64,000 nucleotides of DNA from Novosphingobium piscinae. GTDB taxonomy: Bacteria > Pseudomonadota > Alphaproteobacteria > Sphingomonadales > Sphingomonadaceae. Numbering within the stretch: position 1 is the stretch's first letter; each line of letters begins with the position of its first letter. The notes below the pieces were generated by a model that was not told where the DNA came from, made no database searches, and was given only the letters and a program-made list of their open reading frames with translations. Of the stretch, positions 48,437 through 56,835 are shown piece after piece. Both the position numbers and the translations under genes were made by a program. Location of the stretch: the NCBI RefSeq assembly GCF_014230355.1, contig NZ_JACLAX010000016.1, positions 16,643-80,642 on the forward strand, read 5' to 3'.

Positions 48437-49324
48437 TCACCCTTTCGGCCTCACGCCGAGCAGGTGGCAGATCGCATAGGCCTGTTCGGCCTTGTTGAGC
48501 GTGTAGAAGTGGAAATCCCGCACTCCGCCGGCATAGAGCCGGCGGCACAGGTCGGCGGCGGCAACCGCCGAGACCAGGCTGCGCGGGCCCGGGCGTTCGT
48601 CGAGCCCTTCGAACATGGCTTCCATCCAGCCGGGGATCTCGGTGTTGGCGCTCATCCGGCGGATCGCGGCGAAGCTCGTCACCGGCATGATCCCGGGCAG
48701 CACCGCCACGTCGATCCCGGCCGCCAGGACCTTGTCGAGAAAGCGGAAGTAGGCGTCGGTCGAGAAGAAGAACTGCGTGATCGCGCGGGTCGCGCCGGCA
48801 TCGACCTTGCGCTTGAGGTTGTCGAGATCGGCCGCGGTGCTGACCGCCTCGGGGTGGACCTCGGGATAGGCGGCCACCGAGATCTCGAACGCGTGACGCG
48901 CCCTCAGCCCGGCCACCAGCTCGGCGGCGCTGGCATAACCGGCCGGGTGCGGCACGAAGCGGCCACCATCCGCCGGCGGCGGATCGCCCCGCAGCGCCAC
49001 GATGTGGCGCACCCCGGCCGCCCAGTACTGGTCGGCGATCTCGGCGATCTCGTCCTTGCTGGCGCTGACGCAGGTCAGGTGGGCGGCCGGGACCAGGCTG
49101 GTCTCGCGCACCAGCCGCGCCACGGTGGCATGGGTGCGCTCGCGGGTCGAACCGCCGGCGCCATAGGTCACCGAGACGAAGCTGGGGTCGAGCGGGGCGA
49201 GCTGGGTGATCGCGTCCCACAGCTGCTCCTCCATCTTCTCGCTCTTGGGCGGAAAGAATTCGAACGACACCGAGATGTCGCCCGGAAGATCGGCAAACAG
49301 CGGGTAGGAGGGGAGCACGGTCAC
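48437..49324 (-). CDS. metF: Methylenetetrahydrofolate reductase
   Basis: 295 residues, TIM-barrel flavoprotein that makes 5-methyltetrahydrofolate for MetH. GTG 49324 overlaps the regulator's stop (GTGA) and gives the N-terminus VTVLPSYPLFADLPG. Motifs: ISVSFEFFPPKSEKMEEQLW with the catalytic Glu, FVSVTYGAGGSTRERT, HIVALRGDPP and ITQFFFSTDAYFRFLD. The longer open frame upstream is a shadow inside the regulator gene. Confidence 0.96.
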   Translation of the reverse strand: MTVLPSYPLFADLPGDISVSFEFFPPKSEKMEEQLWDAITQLAPLDPSFVSVTYGAGGSTRERTHATVARLVRETSLVPAAHLTCVSASKDEIAEIADQYWAAGVRHIVALRGDPPPADGGRFVPHPAGYASAAELVAGLRARHAFEISVAAYPEVHPEAVSTAADLDNLKRKVDAGATRAITQFFFSTDAYFRFLDKVLAAGIDVAVLPGIMPVTSFAAIRRMSANTEIPGWMEAMFEGLDERPGPRSLVSAVAAADLCRRLYAGGVRDFHFYTLNKAEQAYAICHLLGVRPKG

Positions 49325-50310
49325 GCCTGGATCTTTCGCGGGTGGGTCTGAGCGGGCACGACGCCGAGACGCGTGCCGGTCCAGATCTTGACGGTGAGGG
49401 GTTGGCCCGGGATCGCCAGCGGTGGCGCCGGGGCATAGCCGGCACCGGTCAGCAGCGCCAGCATCTGCTCGTCCGAGAAGCCCAGCCGGACATGGGCATG
49501 CTGGCTGCGCAGCTCCTCGTGGCCGTGCGCCGCAAAGTCGACCACGGCGATGCGGCCACCCGGTGCGGTCACGCGGGCCGCCTCGGCCAGCACCGCTTCC
49601 GGGTCCTGGGCATAGTGCAGCACCTGATGGAACAGCACGGTATCGAAGGTGGCCTCGGCGAAGGGCAGGGCCGCGAAGTCGCCCTGCTGGAGGTCGACCT
49701 TGCCCGGCGGCAGGTGCTGCAGGCGGGTCCGCGCCAGCCGGAGCATTTCGGGGCTCTTGTCGATCGCGGCAAGCCGCTCGGCCCGCGGTGCGAACAGTTC
49801 GGCCATCCGCCCGGTGCCGGTCCCGACATCGAGCACGGTGCCGAGCGCGGCCGGCTCGAGCGCCGCGGCGAGCGCCGCCTCGACCGGCTCGTCGGGGGAA
49901 TGGAGCGAGCGCAGCGTGTCCCACTCGGCGGCGTGCCGGGCGAAGTAGGCGGCGGCCTGCTCCTCGCGCGCGGCGCGGATCGCGGCGAGGTGCCGGCGAT
50001 CCTCGGCACAGCGCCCGGCGAAGGCGGCGTCATCGGCCGCGCCGGCCTCGAGCAGACGGGCCACGGCAGCGCCCAGCGGCGGCGCCCGGTCGGGCGCCAC
50101 GGCGATCCGCAGGAACACCCAGGAGCCTTCGCGGCGGCGTTCGGCCAGCCCGGCGTCGCACAGGATCTTGATGTGCCGCGACACCCGCGGCTGGCTTTGT
50201 CCGAGGACCAGCGCCAGCTCGCCCACGGCCAGCTCCATGTCGGCCAGCAGCCGCATGATCCGCAGCCGGGTAGGGTCGGCCAGGGCGCGCAAGGTGGGTT
50301 CGAGCTTCAT
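49321..50310 (-). CDS. ArsR-family regulator fused to a SAM-dependent methyltransferase domain (SahR-like)
   Basis: 329 residues. Residues 1 to about 95 are a winged-helix ArsR domain (LRALADPTRLRIMRLLADME, QSQPRVSRHIKILCDAGLAE). A class I methyltransferase domain follows, with motif I VLDVGTGTGRMAELF and motif II-like RLAAIDKSPEMLRLARTRL. Regulators of this design at the head of metF/metH operons are known to respond to S-adenosylhomocysteine (SahR), and the position here fits exactly. I infer SAH as the ligand. A perfect palindrome lies directly upstream. Confidence 0.88.
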   Translation of the reverse strand: MKLEPTLRALADPTRLRIMRLLADMELAVGELALVLGQSQPRVSRHIKILCDAGLAERRREGSWVFLRIAVAPDRAPPLGAAVARLLEAGAADDAAFAGRCAEDRRHLAAIRAAREEQAAAYFARHAAEWDTLRSLHSPDEPVEAALAAALEPAALGTVLDVGTGTGRMAELFAPRAERLAAIDKSPEMLRLARTRLQHLPPGKVDLQQGDFAALPFAEATFDTVLFHQVLHYAQDPEAVLAEAARVTAPGGRIAVVDFAAHGHEELRSQHAHVRLGFSDEQMLALLTGAGYAPAPPLAIPGQPLTVKIWTGTRLGVVPAQTHPRKIQA

Positions 50311-50320
50311 CGTGCGATGG

Positions 50321-50349
50321 GATATAAAGATATCTTTATATGATTTCAA
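50321..50349 (-). promoter_or_regulatory. Promoter and 20-bp operator of the sahR-metF-metH operon
   Basis: ATATAAAGATATCTTTATAT (50322-50341) is a perfect palindrome. On the minus strand TTGAAA (50349-50344) and TATATC (50326-50321), spacer 17, frame it, so a bound repressor would cover the spacer and the -10. The predicted start of transcription is only a few bases before the regulator's ATG (50310), which points to a leaderless or nearly leaderless mRNA. Confidence 0.75.
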
Positions 50350-50444
50350 GGTGGGGGATCGCCCCGTGTGACGGGTTTGCGCTGCGCCGGGGCGATGCGC
50401 TACAGCGGCGGTCGATGCAGATACCCAGCAAAGGTTCGATTCCC

Positions 50445-50747
50445 ATGAAGAAATCCGTTCTTCTCGCCACCATGGCCGCAACGCTCGCCCTTGCCGGATG
50501 CGGCAGCTCGGACGGTGCCAACGAGCAGGCCAGCCCCGACAATGTCGAGATGCCCGCCGAGGAGAGCATGAGCACGGTCGCCGCGCTGCCGGTTCCCGAT
50601 GCGGCGCCGGCCACCCAGGCGGCCGACCCCAATGCCGCCGCCAAGCCCGATGACGCGGCGGCTGCCGCGGCCGCCGCCGCCGCCGACTTCAACGCGGCGG
50701 GCGACGGTGCCGACGAGGCGGTCGAGCAGGCTGAGAAGAAGATGTGA
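50445..50747 (+). CDS. Small Ala-rich lipoprotein, unrecognised
   Basis: 100 residues from ATG 50445. MKKSVLLATMAATLALAGCG is a clear lipoprotein signal with the cysteine at residue 19. The mature part is acidic and low-complexity (EQASPDNVEMPAEESMSTVA, a run of alanines, EAVEQAEKKM at the end). No family recognised. It overlaps the next lipoprotein gene (TGATG). Confidence 0.75.
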   Translation: MKKSVLLATMAATLALAGCGSSDGANEQASPDNVEMPAEESMSTVAALPVPDAAPATQAADPNAAAKPDDAAAAAAAAAADFNAAGDGADEAVEQAEKKM

Positions 50748-50959
50748 TGCCACACCGGGGCGGGGCGGGACGGTTTTTCCTGGCGCTCGCCCCGCTGCTG
50801 GCGCTGGCCGCCTGCGAGAAGGCCGACAACGAACCAGGCCCGGGTGGCGTGACCATGGGCGAGGCCCGCGCGCTCGACCGCGCCGCGGCCATGATCGAGG
50901 ATCAGGCTCCACCCGGTCCCGGTCCGTCCCCCGCGGCGACCGGAACCGCGCCACACTAG
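50747..50959 (+). CDS. Small lipoprotein, unrecognised
   Basis: 70 residues from ATG 50747, overlapping the previous stop by one base. FFLALAPLLALAACEKADN is a lipoprotein signal with cysteine in LAAC. GGVTMGEARALDRAAAMIED follows, then a Pro-rich tail. Tandem, translationally coupled with the preceding lipoprotein, so the two probably act together. Function unknown. Confidence 0.65.
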   Translation: MPHRGGAGRFFLALAPLLALAACEKADNEPGPGGVTMGEARALDRAAAMIEDQAPPGPGPSPAATGTAPH

Positions 50960-51062
50960 CGCGGAAATCGTCGGCGCGGGGCGTGATCGCCTCTTGTGCC
51001 GGCGGCGCGGACGTGGCTTGGCCTGCAGCACCGCCAACCTTTTGCCGAGCGCCGGACCGAAC

Positions 51063-52154
51063 GTGGATCGCACCAGCCTTTTTGCCCGTGGTCGCCGGGA
51101 CGCGCTCGATTCGCTGCGGCTGATCGCCATTTCCAGCGTGCTGATCGATCACGCGGGGGTCTTCCTGCACTTCTTCCCCGGGCTGGTGGGGGTGCGCTTC
51201 TTCCTGCTGCTCAGCGGGTTCCTGATCACCCGCACGCTGATGGCCCAGCTGACCGGCCCGATCGGCGAGAGCCTGCCCGCGCTGCTCAGCTTCTACGCCA
51301 AGCGGGCGCTGCGGATCTGGCCGCTGTACTATGCGATCATCGCCGTGCTGCTGGCCGCCGGAGTGATCGGGCTGCGCGAGGCCGCGGTCCACGGCCTGTT
51401 CACCACCAACATCGTCCAGGCGCTGCGCAACCACTGGCACGTGCCCTCGTGGTTCCTCCCCCATTTCTGGACGATCTGCGTGCAGGAGCAGTTCTACCTC
51501 GTCTGGCCGGTGCTGTTCGTGCTGATCGACGGCGGGCGCCGCACCACGCTGCTGGCAGCGATGATCGCCGTCGCCGTGCTGTTCCGCGCCGGAATGTGGC
51601 TGACCGGGCTGCATACCCAGGTCGGCTTCTACACCCTGCCCTTCGCCTCGTTCGATGCGCTGGCGGTCGGGTCGCTGCTCGCGCTGGGCCATGCCCGGCT
51701 GGGTGCGTTGGTCCAGCCGCGCGCCCAGGTCGCGGCGCTGGTCCTGGCCGGGCTGCTGGCCGTGGCCGGCCTGCTCGGCGGCTTCGTCGATACCGTGCTG
51801 CTGCCGGGCCTGTGGCTGCTGCCGCTCAGCGTGCTGATCCTCTCCGCCTTCGATGGCCGGCTCGGCCCGGCCGGGACGGTGCTGGGCTGGCGGCCGCTGG
51901 TGTTCTTCGGGCGGATCAGCCTGGGGATCTATCTGCTCCACCTCCCGGTCGCCTATGCCATCATCACCCACGGCCCGCGCTGGCTGATCCCCTGGGTCGA
52001 GCACCGCACCTGGTCCGGCCTGGCGATCAACACCGGGGTGACCCTTGTGTTCGCGACGCTCAGCTGGTTCCTGTTCGAAAGCCCGCTGCAGCGCCTGCGC
52101 CGCTACCTGCCCGACGACCGCCGCGCGCGGCCCGCTGCCGCGGCGGCGGCCTAG
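51063..52154 (+). CDS. Acyltransferase-3 (OafA/YrhL) family O-acyltransferase
   Basis: 363 residues from GTG 51063 (VDRTSLFARGRRDALDSLRL); an upstream in-frame start at 50994 lacks a better ribosome site. Signature residues: LRLIAISSVLIDHAGVF with the catalytic His, VRFFLLLSGFLITRTL, FYAKRALRIWPLYYAI and the later WTICVQEQFYLVWPVLF. About ten membrane helices. A second member of the family in the window. Its acceptor is not known. Its stop codon is part of a large inverted repeat. Confidence 0.87.
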   Translation: MDRTSLFARGRRDALDSLRLIAISSVLIDHAGVFLHFFPGLVGVRFFLLLSGFLITRTLMAQLTGPIGESLPALLSFYAKRALRIWPLYYAIIAVLLAAGVIGLREAAVHGLFTTNIVQALRNHWHVPSWFLPHFWTICVQEQFYLVWPVLFVLIDGGRRTTLLAAMIAVAVLFRAGMWLTGLHTQVGFYTLPFASFDALAVGSLLALGHARLGALVQPRAQVAALVLAGLLAVAGLLGGFVDTVLLPGLWLLPLSVLILSAFDGRLGPAGTVLGWRPLVFFGRISLGIYLLHLPVAYAIITHGPRWLIPWVEHRTWSGLAINTGVTLVFATLSWFLFESPLQRLRRYLPDDRRARPAAAAAA

Positions 52155-52330
52155 AGTCTGTCCTGTTGAGGTCGGACCACACCGACGCCCGTTCGTGTCG
52201 AGCCCTGCGCCACGCTACGGACATACTTCGGCCCCTTGGGCCGAAGTCGAGAGACGCCGCACGATGCCTCTCGACTTCGCTCGAGGCGAACGGAAGAGAC
52301 GTGAATCAACCTCTTGAGGACGGACTCTAG
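52151..52330. repeat. Nested palindromic element overlapping the acyltransferase stop
   Basis: The outer arms CTAGAGTCTGTCCTGTTGAG (52151) and CCTCTTGAGGACGGACTCTAG region (ending 52330) pair with few mismatches. Inside are CGTTCGTGTCGAG/CTCGAGGCGAACG, the perfect hairpin ACTTCGGCCC-CTT-GGGCCGAAGT (52225-52247) and GTCGAGAG/CTCTCGAC. The outer left arm contains the TAG stop of the acyltransferase, so the element's insertion may have set the C-terminus. The remaining gap to 52405 holds nothing. Confidence 0.8.
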
Positions 52331-52405
52331 CCGGTTGCAGGCCGGCGTGGCTGGACCGGGGCCAGGGTGGGTGCCGTCACCGTGTCACAGGACCGGCAAC
52401 AGGCG

Positions 52406-52825
52406 CTAGTCGAACGCGACCTTGCCCCGCCCGGCCTTGACCGCGCCGCGCTTCTTCTTCCCCTCCAGCCGCTGCGTCTTGCCTACCCGGTTGAGCCGGC
52501 TCTTGGCGCGCGCCTCGGGCAGGCGGTGCGCCTCGCGCAGCAGCTCGGCTAGCCGTTCGCGGGCATCGGCGCGGTTCTGCTCCTGGGTGCGGAAGCGCCG
52601 CGCGGTCAGGACGATCTCGCCCTTGGCGGTCATCTTGCTGCCGGCCAGGGCGCGCAGCCGGTGATAGACCGGCGGGGCGAGCCGCAACGCGAACACGTCA
52701 ACCCGCAGCTGTACCGCGGTGGCCACCTTGTTGACGTTCTGCCCGCCCGGCCCGGCGGCCGCGATGAAGCTTTCGCCGGCGATGGCCAGCGCGCGTTCGA
52801 TCGCCGCCGCGGCTGGGTCAGCCAT
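52406..52825 (-). CDS. arfB: Alternative ribosome-rescue factor ArfB (peptidyl-tRNA hydrolase YaeJ)
   Basis: 139 residues from ATG 52825. It has the release-factor motif GGQ at residues 27-29 in AAAGPGGQNVNKVATAVQLR and the basic C-terminal tail that enters the empty mRNA channel (RLNRVGKTQRLEGKKKRGAV ...). It frees ribosomes stalled without a stop codon. It overlaps the rluA-family gene by 8 bp. Confidence 0.94.
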   Translation of the reverse strand: MADPAAAAIERALAIAGESFIAAAGPGGQNVNKVATAVQLRVDVFALRLAPPVYHRLRALAGSKMTAKGEIVLTARRFRTQEQNRADARERLAELLREAHRLPEARAKSRLNRVGKTQRLEGKKKRGAVKAGRGKVAFD

Positions 52826-53489
52826 CGGTGAAACCGAGGGCGGCGAAGTCGGCGGGCAGCGGGGCCACGGCAAGGATCGGGTCCTTCCCTTCGCGCGGGA
52901 CAGTCAGCCCGGCGGCGTGCAGCATCGTGCGCGCCGCGCCGCCGGCCGGGGCGGGCCCGCTACCATACACCGGATCGCCCAGCAGCGCATGGCCGAAGGC
53001 ATGGGCCGCGTGGACCCGGATCTGGTGCGTGCGCCCGGTCTCGGGGCGGAACTCGACCAGGGTGACGCCGCCAAGCGTGGCGAGGCGCCGCCAGTGCGTT
53101 ACCGCGGGCTTGCCCTTCCTGGCCACGATCATCCGCCAGCCGTCGCGGGCCGAGCTGATCTTGGCCAGCGACAGCGCGATCGTCCCTGCCTCCTCGGCCA
53201 CCGCGCCGGCGACGATGCCGAGATAGCGCTTCTCCACCTGCCGCGCCTCGAAGGCCGCGGCGAAGCGCTTGAGCGCCTTGGGGTGGCGCGCCAGCAGGAG
53301 GCAGCCCGAGGTGTCGCGGTCGAGCCGGTGGACCGCGGCCGGCGGGCGCTGGAAGCCGAAGCGCAGCGCGTCGAGGCGGTCCTCGAGGCTGGGACCGCCG
53401 GCGCGGGGGCGATCGAGCGGCAGCCCGGCAGGCTTGTCGATCACCAGCGCCTCGCCGTCTTCGAACAGGATGGGGAAGGGGGTGGTCAT
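52818..53489 (-). CDS. RluA-family RNA pseudouridine synthase
   Basis: 223 residues. Catalytic Asp in AVHRLDRDTSGCLLLARHP, followed by FRPETGRTHQIRVHAAHA and LLGDPVYG, all RluA-family motifs. No S4 domain, so it belongs to the short class. The target RNA (rRNA or tRNA position) cannot be told. Co-directional and overlapping with arfB. Confidence 0.92.
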   Translation of the reverse strand: MTTPFPILFEDGEALVIDKPAGLPLDRPRAGGPSLEDRLDALRFGFQRPPAAVHRLDRDTSGCLLLARHPKALKRFAAAFEARQVEKRYLGIVAGAVAEEAGTIALSLAKISSARDGWRMIVARKGKPAVTHWRRLATLGGVTLVEFRPETGRTHQIRVHAAHAFGHALLGDPVYGSGPAPAGGAARTMLHAAGLTVPREGKDPILAVAPLPADFAALGFTDG

Positions 53490-53518
53490 GGTGATCCGAT
53501 CAGTCGGGGAAATTCAGC

Positions 53519-53609
53519 CATCGTCATCCCGGGCCCGACCCGGGATCCAGCTGTCCCTCAACCCTGTGGGGCAAAGCAGGGCCCTGGATCAAGTCCGGGG
53601 CGACGATGG
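53519..53609. repeat. Dispersed inverted repeat between rluA-family and aminotransferase genes
   Basis: CATCGTCATCCCGG (53519) with CCCGGGATCCAG is matched by CCTGGATCAAGTCCGGGG and CGACGATGG (ending 53609). The GTCATCCCGGG / CCTGGATC type is another dispersed intergenic element of this group. Between it and the terminator-like hairpin at 53670 nothing else is seen. Confidence 0.7.
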
Positions 53610-53669
53610 CATGGGGTTTGCGGGATTTGCCCAGGCATCGGGGCGATCCGAGCGGTTAGGCACGCCGTG

Positions 53670-53690
53670 GTCCCGGATTCGCTCCGGGAC
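53670..53690 (-). terminator. Hairpin just behind the aminotransferase stop
   Basis: GTCCCGGA (53670-53677) pairs perfectly with TCCGGGAC (53683-53690), 5-nt loop, 5 bp downstream of the stop on the minus strand. It lacks a T-run on that strand and may be part of a dispersed repeat. Confidence 0.4.
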
Positions 53691-53695
53691 AAGCG

Positions 53696-54877
53696 TCACG
53701 CCACCGCCGCGGCGATCCGGTCCAGCGCCTCGTCCAGCTTTGCCTCGTCCGCGGCGAACGAGATGCGGAAGCCGTCGCGCCCGCCGAACCCGCTGGCGGC
53801 GACGATCGCCACCCCGTGATCCAGCAGGTGCAGCGCCAGCGCGTTGTCATCGCCGAAGCGGTCCATCAGCGGGGCCGCGTCGATCATGCAGTAGAACGCC
53901 CCGTCGGGCACGGGGGTGGACAGGCCGGGGATCGCGTTGATCCCGGCCACCACCCGGTCGCGGCGGGCGCGGAAGCGCTCGCACCATGCGGCGAGGAAGT
54001 CCTGCGGGCCCTCGAATGCGGCGACGGCGGCGGCTTGCGAGACCGAGCAGGGATTGCCCGACGAATGCGACTGGAGCTTTTCCATCGCCGCGATCAGCCA
54101 GGCCGGGCCGGCTGCGACGCCGATCCGGAAGCCCGTCATCGCGTGGCTCTTGGACACCCCCGAGACGGTCAGGACCCGGTCGGACAGGTCGGGGCACTCC
54201 ACCGCCAGCGTGGCGTGGCGGCCGGGGGTGTAGCGCAGCGGCGCATAGATGTCGTCGCTCAGCACCAGCACCTGCGGGTGCGCGCGCAGCACCGCGCCCA
54301 GCGCCTGCAGTTCCTCGGCGGGATAGGTGGCCCCGGTGGGGTTGCCGGGGCTGTTGAGCAGCAGCCAGCGGGTGCGCGGGGTGATCGCCGCCGCCAGCTG
54401 CGCCGCGGTGATGCGGAACCCTCCGGTAGCCGCGGTCGGCAGCGGCACCACCGTGCCGCCGGCGAAGCGGACGATCTCGGGATAGGATACCCACCACGGC
54501 GCAGGAATCAGCACCTCGTCACCGGGATCGAGCGTGGCCAGCAGCGCGTGGAAGATCGCCTGCTTGCCCCCGGCGCTGATCGTGACCTGCTCGCTCGGCA
54601 CCGCGATCGCCAGATCGCGGGCGAAGTGCAGGGCGGCGGCGGCCTTCATCCGCGCGGTGCCGCCCACCGCAGTGTACTTGGTTTCGCCCGCGTCCAGCGC
54701 CGCCTTGGCCGCGGCTAGAACGTGGTCGGGGGTGGCGAAATCGGGTTCGCCCACCGACAGCGAGATGATGTCGCGGCCCGCGGCGCGCAGCGCGATCGCC
54801 CGGTCGGTCATGGCCGTGGTGCGCGAGGCGGCGATCCGGGCGAGCGCCTGCGACACCGGCGGGGCAGCGGCGCTCAT
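53696..54877 (-). CDS. Class I pyridoxal-phosphate aminotransferase (aspartate aminotransferase-like)
   Basis: 393 residues from ATG 54877 (MSAAAPPVSQALARIAASRT). The Schiff-base lysine is in LTVSGVSKSHAMTGFRIG; further PLP contacts are NSPGNPTGATY and SDDIYAPLRYTPG. ISLSVGEPDFATPDHVLAAA and the final FRISFAADEAKLDEAL match bacterial type I-b aspartate aminotransferases. It overlaps the pabBC gene by ATGA, so the two are translated together; a role near aromatic amino acid or folate precursor metabolism is possible but not proven. Confidence 0.9.
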   Translation of the reverse strand: MSAAAPPVSQALARIAASRTTAMTDRAIALRAAGRDIISLSVGEPDFATPDHVLAAAKAALDAGETKYTAVGGTARMKAAAALHFARDLAIAVPSEQVTISAGGKQAIFHALLATLDPGDEVLIPAPWWVSYPEIVRFAGGTVVPLPTAATGGFRITAAQLAAAITPRTRWLLLNSPGNPTGATYPAEELQALGAVLRAHPQVLVLSDDIYAPLRYTPGRHATLAVECPDLSDRVLTVSGVSKSHAMTGFRIGVAAGPAWLIAAMEKLQSHSSGNPCSVSQAAAVAAFEGPQDFLAAWCERFRARRDRVVAGINAIPGLSTPVPDGAFYCMIDAAPLMDRFGDDNALALHLLDHGVAIVAASGFGGRDGFRISFAADEAKLDEALDRIAAAVA

Positions 54878-56724
54878 CCGATCAGCTGCGCCGGAACCAG
54901 GCCGCGCACGGCGTTGCCCAGCAGGAACCCGTCGGCCAGGTCGTCCAGCGTCAGATCGGCTTCGCGCGCCCGGCCATCGGCCAGCAGCGCCCCGCGCAGC
55001 ACCCCGGGCAGCAGCCCGCGCGCTGCCGGCGGCGTCAGCAGCACCCCGTCGCGCGCGACGAACAGGTTGGTGAAGCTTCCCTCGGTCAGCACGCCATCGG
55101 GGTGGAGCAACAGCGCCTCGTCGGCACCGGCGCCGTGCGCGGCGCGCAGGGCCGCCGCGTAGAAGCCACGGTCGCTGGTCTTGTGGCGCAGGCGCCAGTC
55201 GCCGGGATCCACCGGCAGCGGCAGGACGGCGCAGCGCGCCGGGGTTGGCAGCGCGGCCGGCAGGGCTCCGATCTCCAGGGCGTAGGCACCGCTCCGGCTG
55301 ATCACCAGGCGCACCCGGGCCGGGCCGTCCTGCTCGAAGCACAGCGCCTGGATCGCGTTGCGGATGGCGTGGCGATCGAACCCGCGGCCCAGTTCCGCGG
55401 CGCTGCGCCCCACCCGCTCGAGGTGCTGTTCGAGCAGGGCGATGCCGCTCTCCGGGTCGAAGGCCATGGTCTCGATCAGATCGAAACCGCCGGCGGATGC
55501 GCGCACGAAACCCCCTTTAACCAGGCACTCCCGCCATTCAGTCAGGCCGTCCGAATCGGCGACGACGGCTGAGCCCACTCCCAGCACGGCGCGGCCCCGC
55601 CCGGTTTCGTCCGGGGCCAGCCGGAGCGTGCGGATTGCCACATTGAACGCGCTGTCGCCATAGCCTTCTGTCCCGGACCCGTCGGGATCGGGCGGATCGA
55701 TCCGTCCGATCGCCCCGCAATAGGGACCGCGCGCGGCGGGTTCGACCGCGTCGATCAGCTCCATCGCGCGGATCTTCGGCGCCCCGGTGATCGAACCGCA
55801 GGGCAGCAGCGCACGCACCAGGCCGAGCGCGCCCTGTCCCGGCGACAGCCGGGCGCGCACGGTCGTCACCATCTGGTGCACGGTCGGATAGGACTCGATC
55901 GCGAAGGGTGCCTCGACGCGGACCGATCCCGGTTCGGCCACCCGGGAGACGTCATTGCGCATCAGGTCGACGATCATCAGGTTCTCCGCGCGGTCCTTGG
56001 CCGAGGCGGCGAGGTCCGCGGCGGCGGCGGCATCGGCGGCCGGATCGGCGTGTCGCGGGCGCGTACCCTTCATCGGCTTGACCGTGGCGGCCTGCCCGCG
56101 CAGCGCGAAGAACAGTTCGGGCGAGAGGCTCAGCAGCCAGTGCGAGCCATCGAACACCACCCCGCCATAGCCCGCTCCGCCGGCTGGGCGCAGCCGGGCA
56201 TAGAGCGCCAGCGGATCGCCCTGGTAGGCGCCGACCAGCGGGAAGGTGAGATTGCCCTGGTAGATATCACCGGCCGTGATCGCCTCGCGCATCGTGGTGA
56301 AGGCCGAAAGATAGGCGCCCGCGGCCAGGGCCGGATCGAGCGGGCCGACCGTGGCCGCGCGGCCCGCGGTGCCCTGTGCCAGCCAGTCGCCCATCGCCTC
56401 GGGCGCGATCTCGGCATAGCCGGTGAAGGCGCCGAACCACAGCAGCGGCCCCGCGGCCCCGCTGCGCGGTGCGGCGCGCGCGGCGAGCCGGGGCTCGAGC
56501 GCCAGTCCGGCCTCGTAGGCGAAGGTTCCCGCGAGGTGCAGCCCCGCGTCGTGGAGCCGATCGAGCCGGGCCAGCGCCGCGGGCAGCTCGTCCGGCCGCC
56601 GCGCCACCACCACGCTCTGCGGCGCGCGGTAGAGCCGGGCCGGACTGGGCTGGCCGGGGCGGGCATCGTCGAGCAGGACGAAGGGACCGGCGCGGGGATC
56701 GGGGAAGGGCGGGAGGGCGGCCAT
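54874..56724 (-). CDS. pabB: Aminodeoxychorismate synthase component I fused to aminodeoxychorismate lyase (PabB-PabC)
   Basis: 616 residues. Residues 1 to about 370 are PabB (chorismate binding) with KPMKGTRPRH, whose lysine distinguishes PabB from TrpE, then LMIVDLMRNDVSRVAEPGSV and PCGSITGAPKIRAMELID. The rest is a PabC-type PLP lyase domain: HKTSDRGFYAAALRAAHG with the lysine, DEALLLHPDGVLTEGSFTN and PGVLRGALL. Together they make p-aminobenzoate for folate, given PabA elsewhere. Divergent from the HerA-like gene. Confidence 0.94.
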   Translation of the reverse strand: MAALPPFPDPRAGPFVLLDDARPGQPSPARLYRAPQSVVVARRPDELPAALARLDRLHDAGLHLAGTFAYEAGLALEPRLAARAAPRSGAAGPLLWFGAFTGYAEIAPEAMGDWLAQGTAGRAATVGPLDPALAAGAYLSAFTTMREAITAGDIYQGNLTFPLVGAYQGDPLALYARLRPAGGAGYGGVVFDGSHWLLSLSPELFFALRGQAATVKPMKGTRPRHADPAADAAAAADLAASAKDRAENLMIVDLMRNDVSRVAEPGSVRVEAPFAIESYPTVHQMVTTVRARLSPGQGALGLVRALLPCGSITGAPKIRAMELIDAVEPAARGPYCGAIGRIDPPDPDGSGTEGYGDSAFNVAIRTLRLAPDETGRGRAVLGVGSAVVADSDGLTEWRECLVKGGFVRASAGGFDLIETMAFDPESGIALLEQHLERVGRSAAELGRGFDRHAIRNAIQALCFEQDGPARVRLVISRSGAYALEIGALPAALPTPARCAVLPLPVDPGDWRLRHKTSDRGFYAAALRAAHGAGADEALLLHPDGVLTEGSFTNLFVARDGVLLTPPAARGLLPGVLRGALLADGRAREADLTLDDLADGFLLGNAVRGLVPAQLIG

Positions 56725-56835
56725 GGCGGGGGCCTGTAAACATGAAGGAGCGCCGTTGCAAAAGTCCGCGCGGGCAGCCTATGCCTGCGGGGCGCGGCGC
56801 GGTGTTCGGCGTCGCGCAGCGGGAGCACGGCGGCG

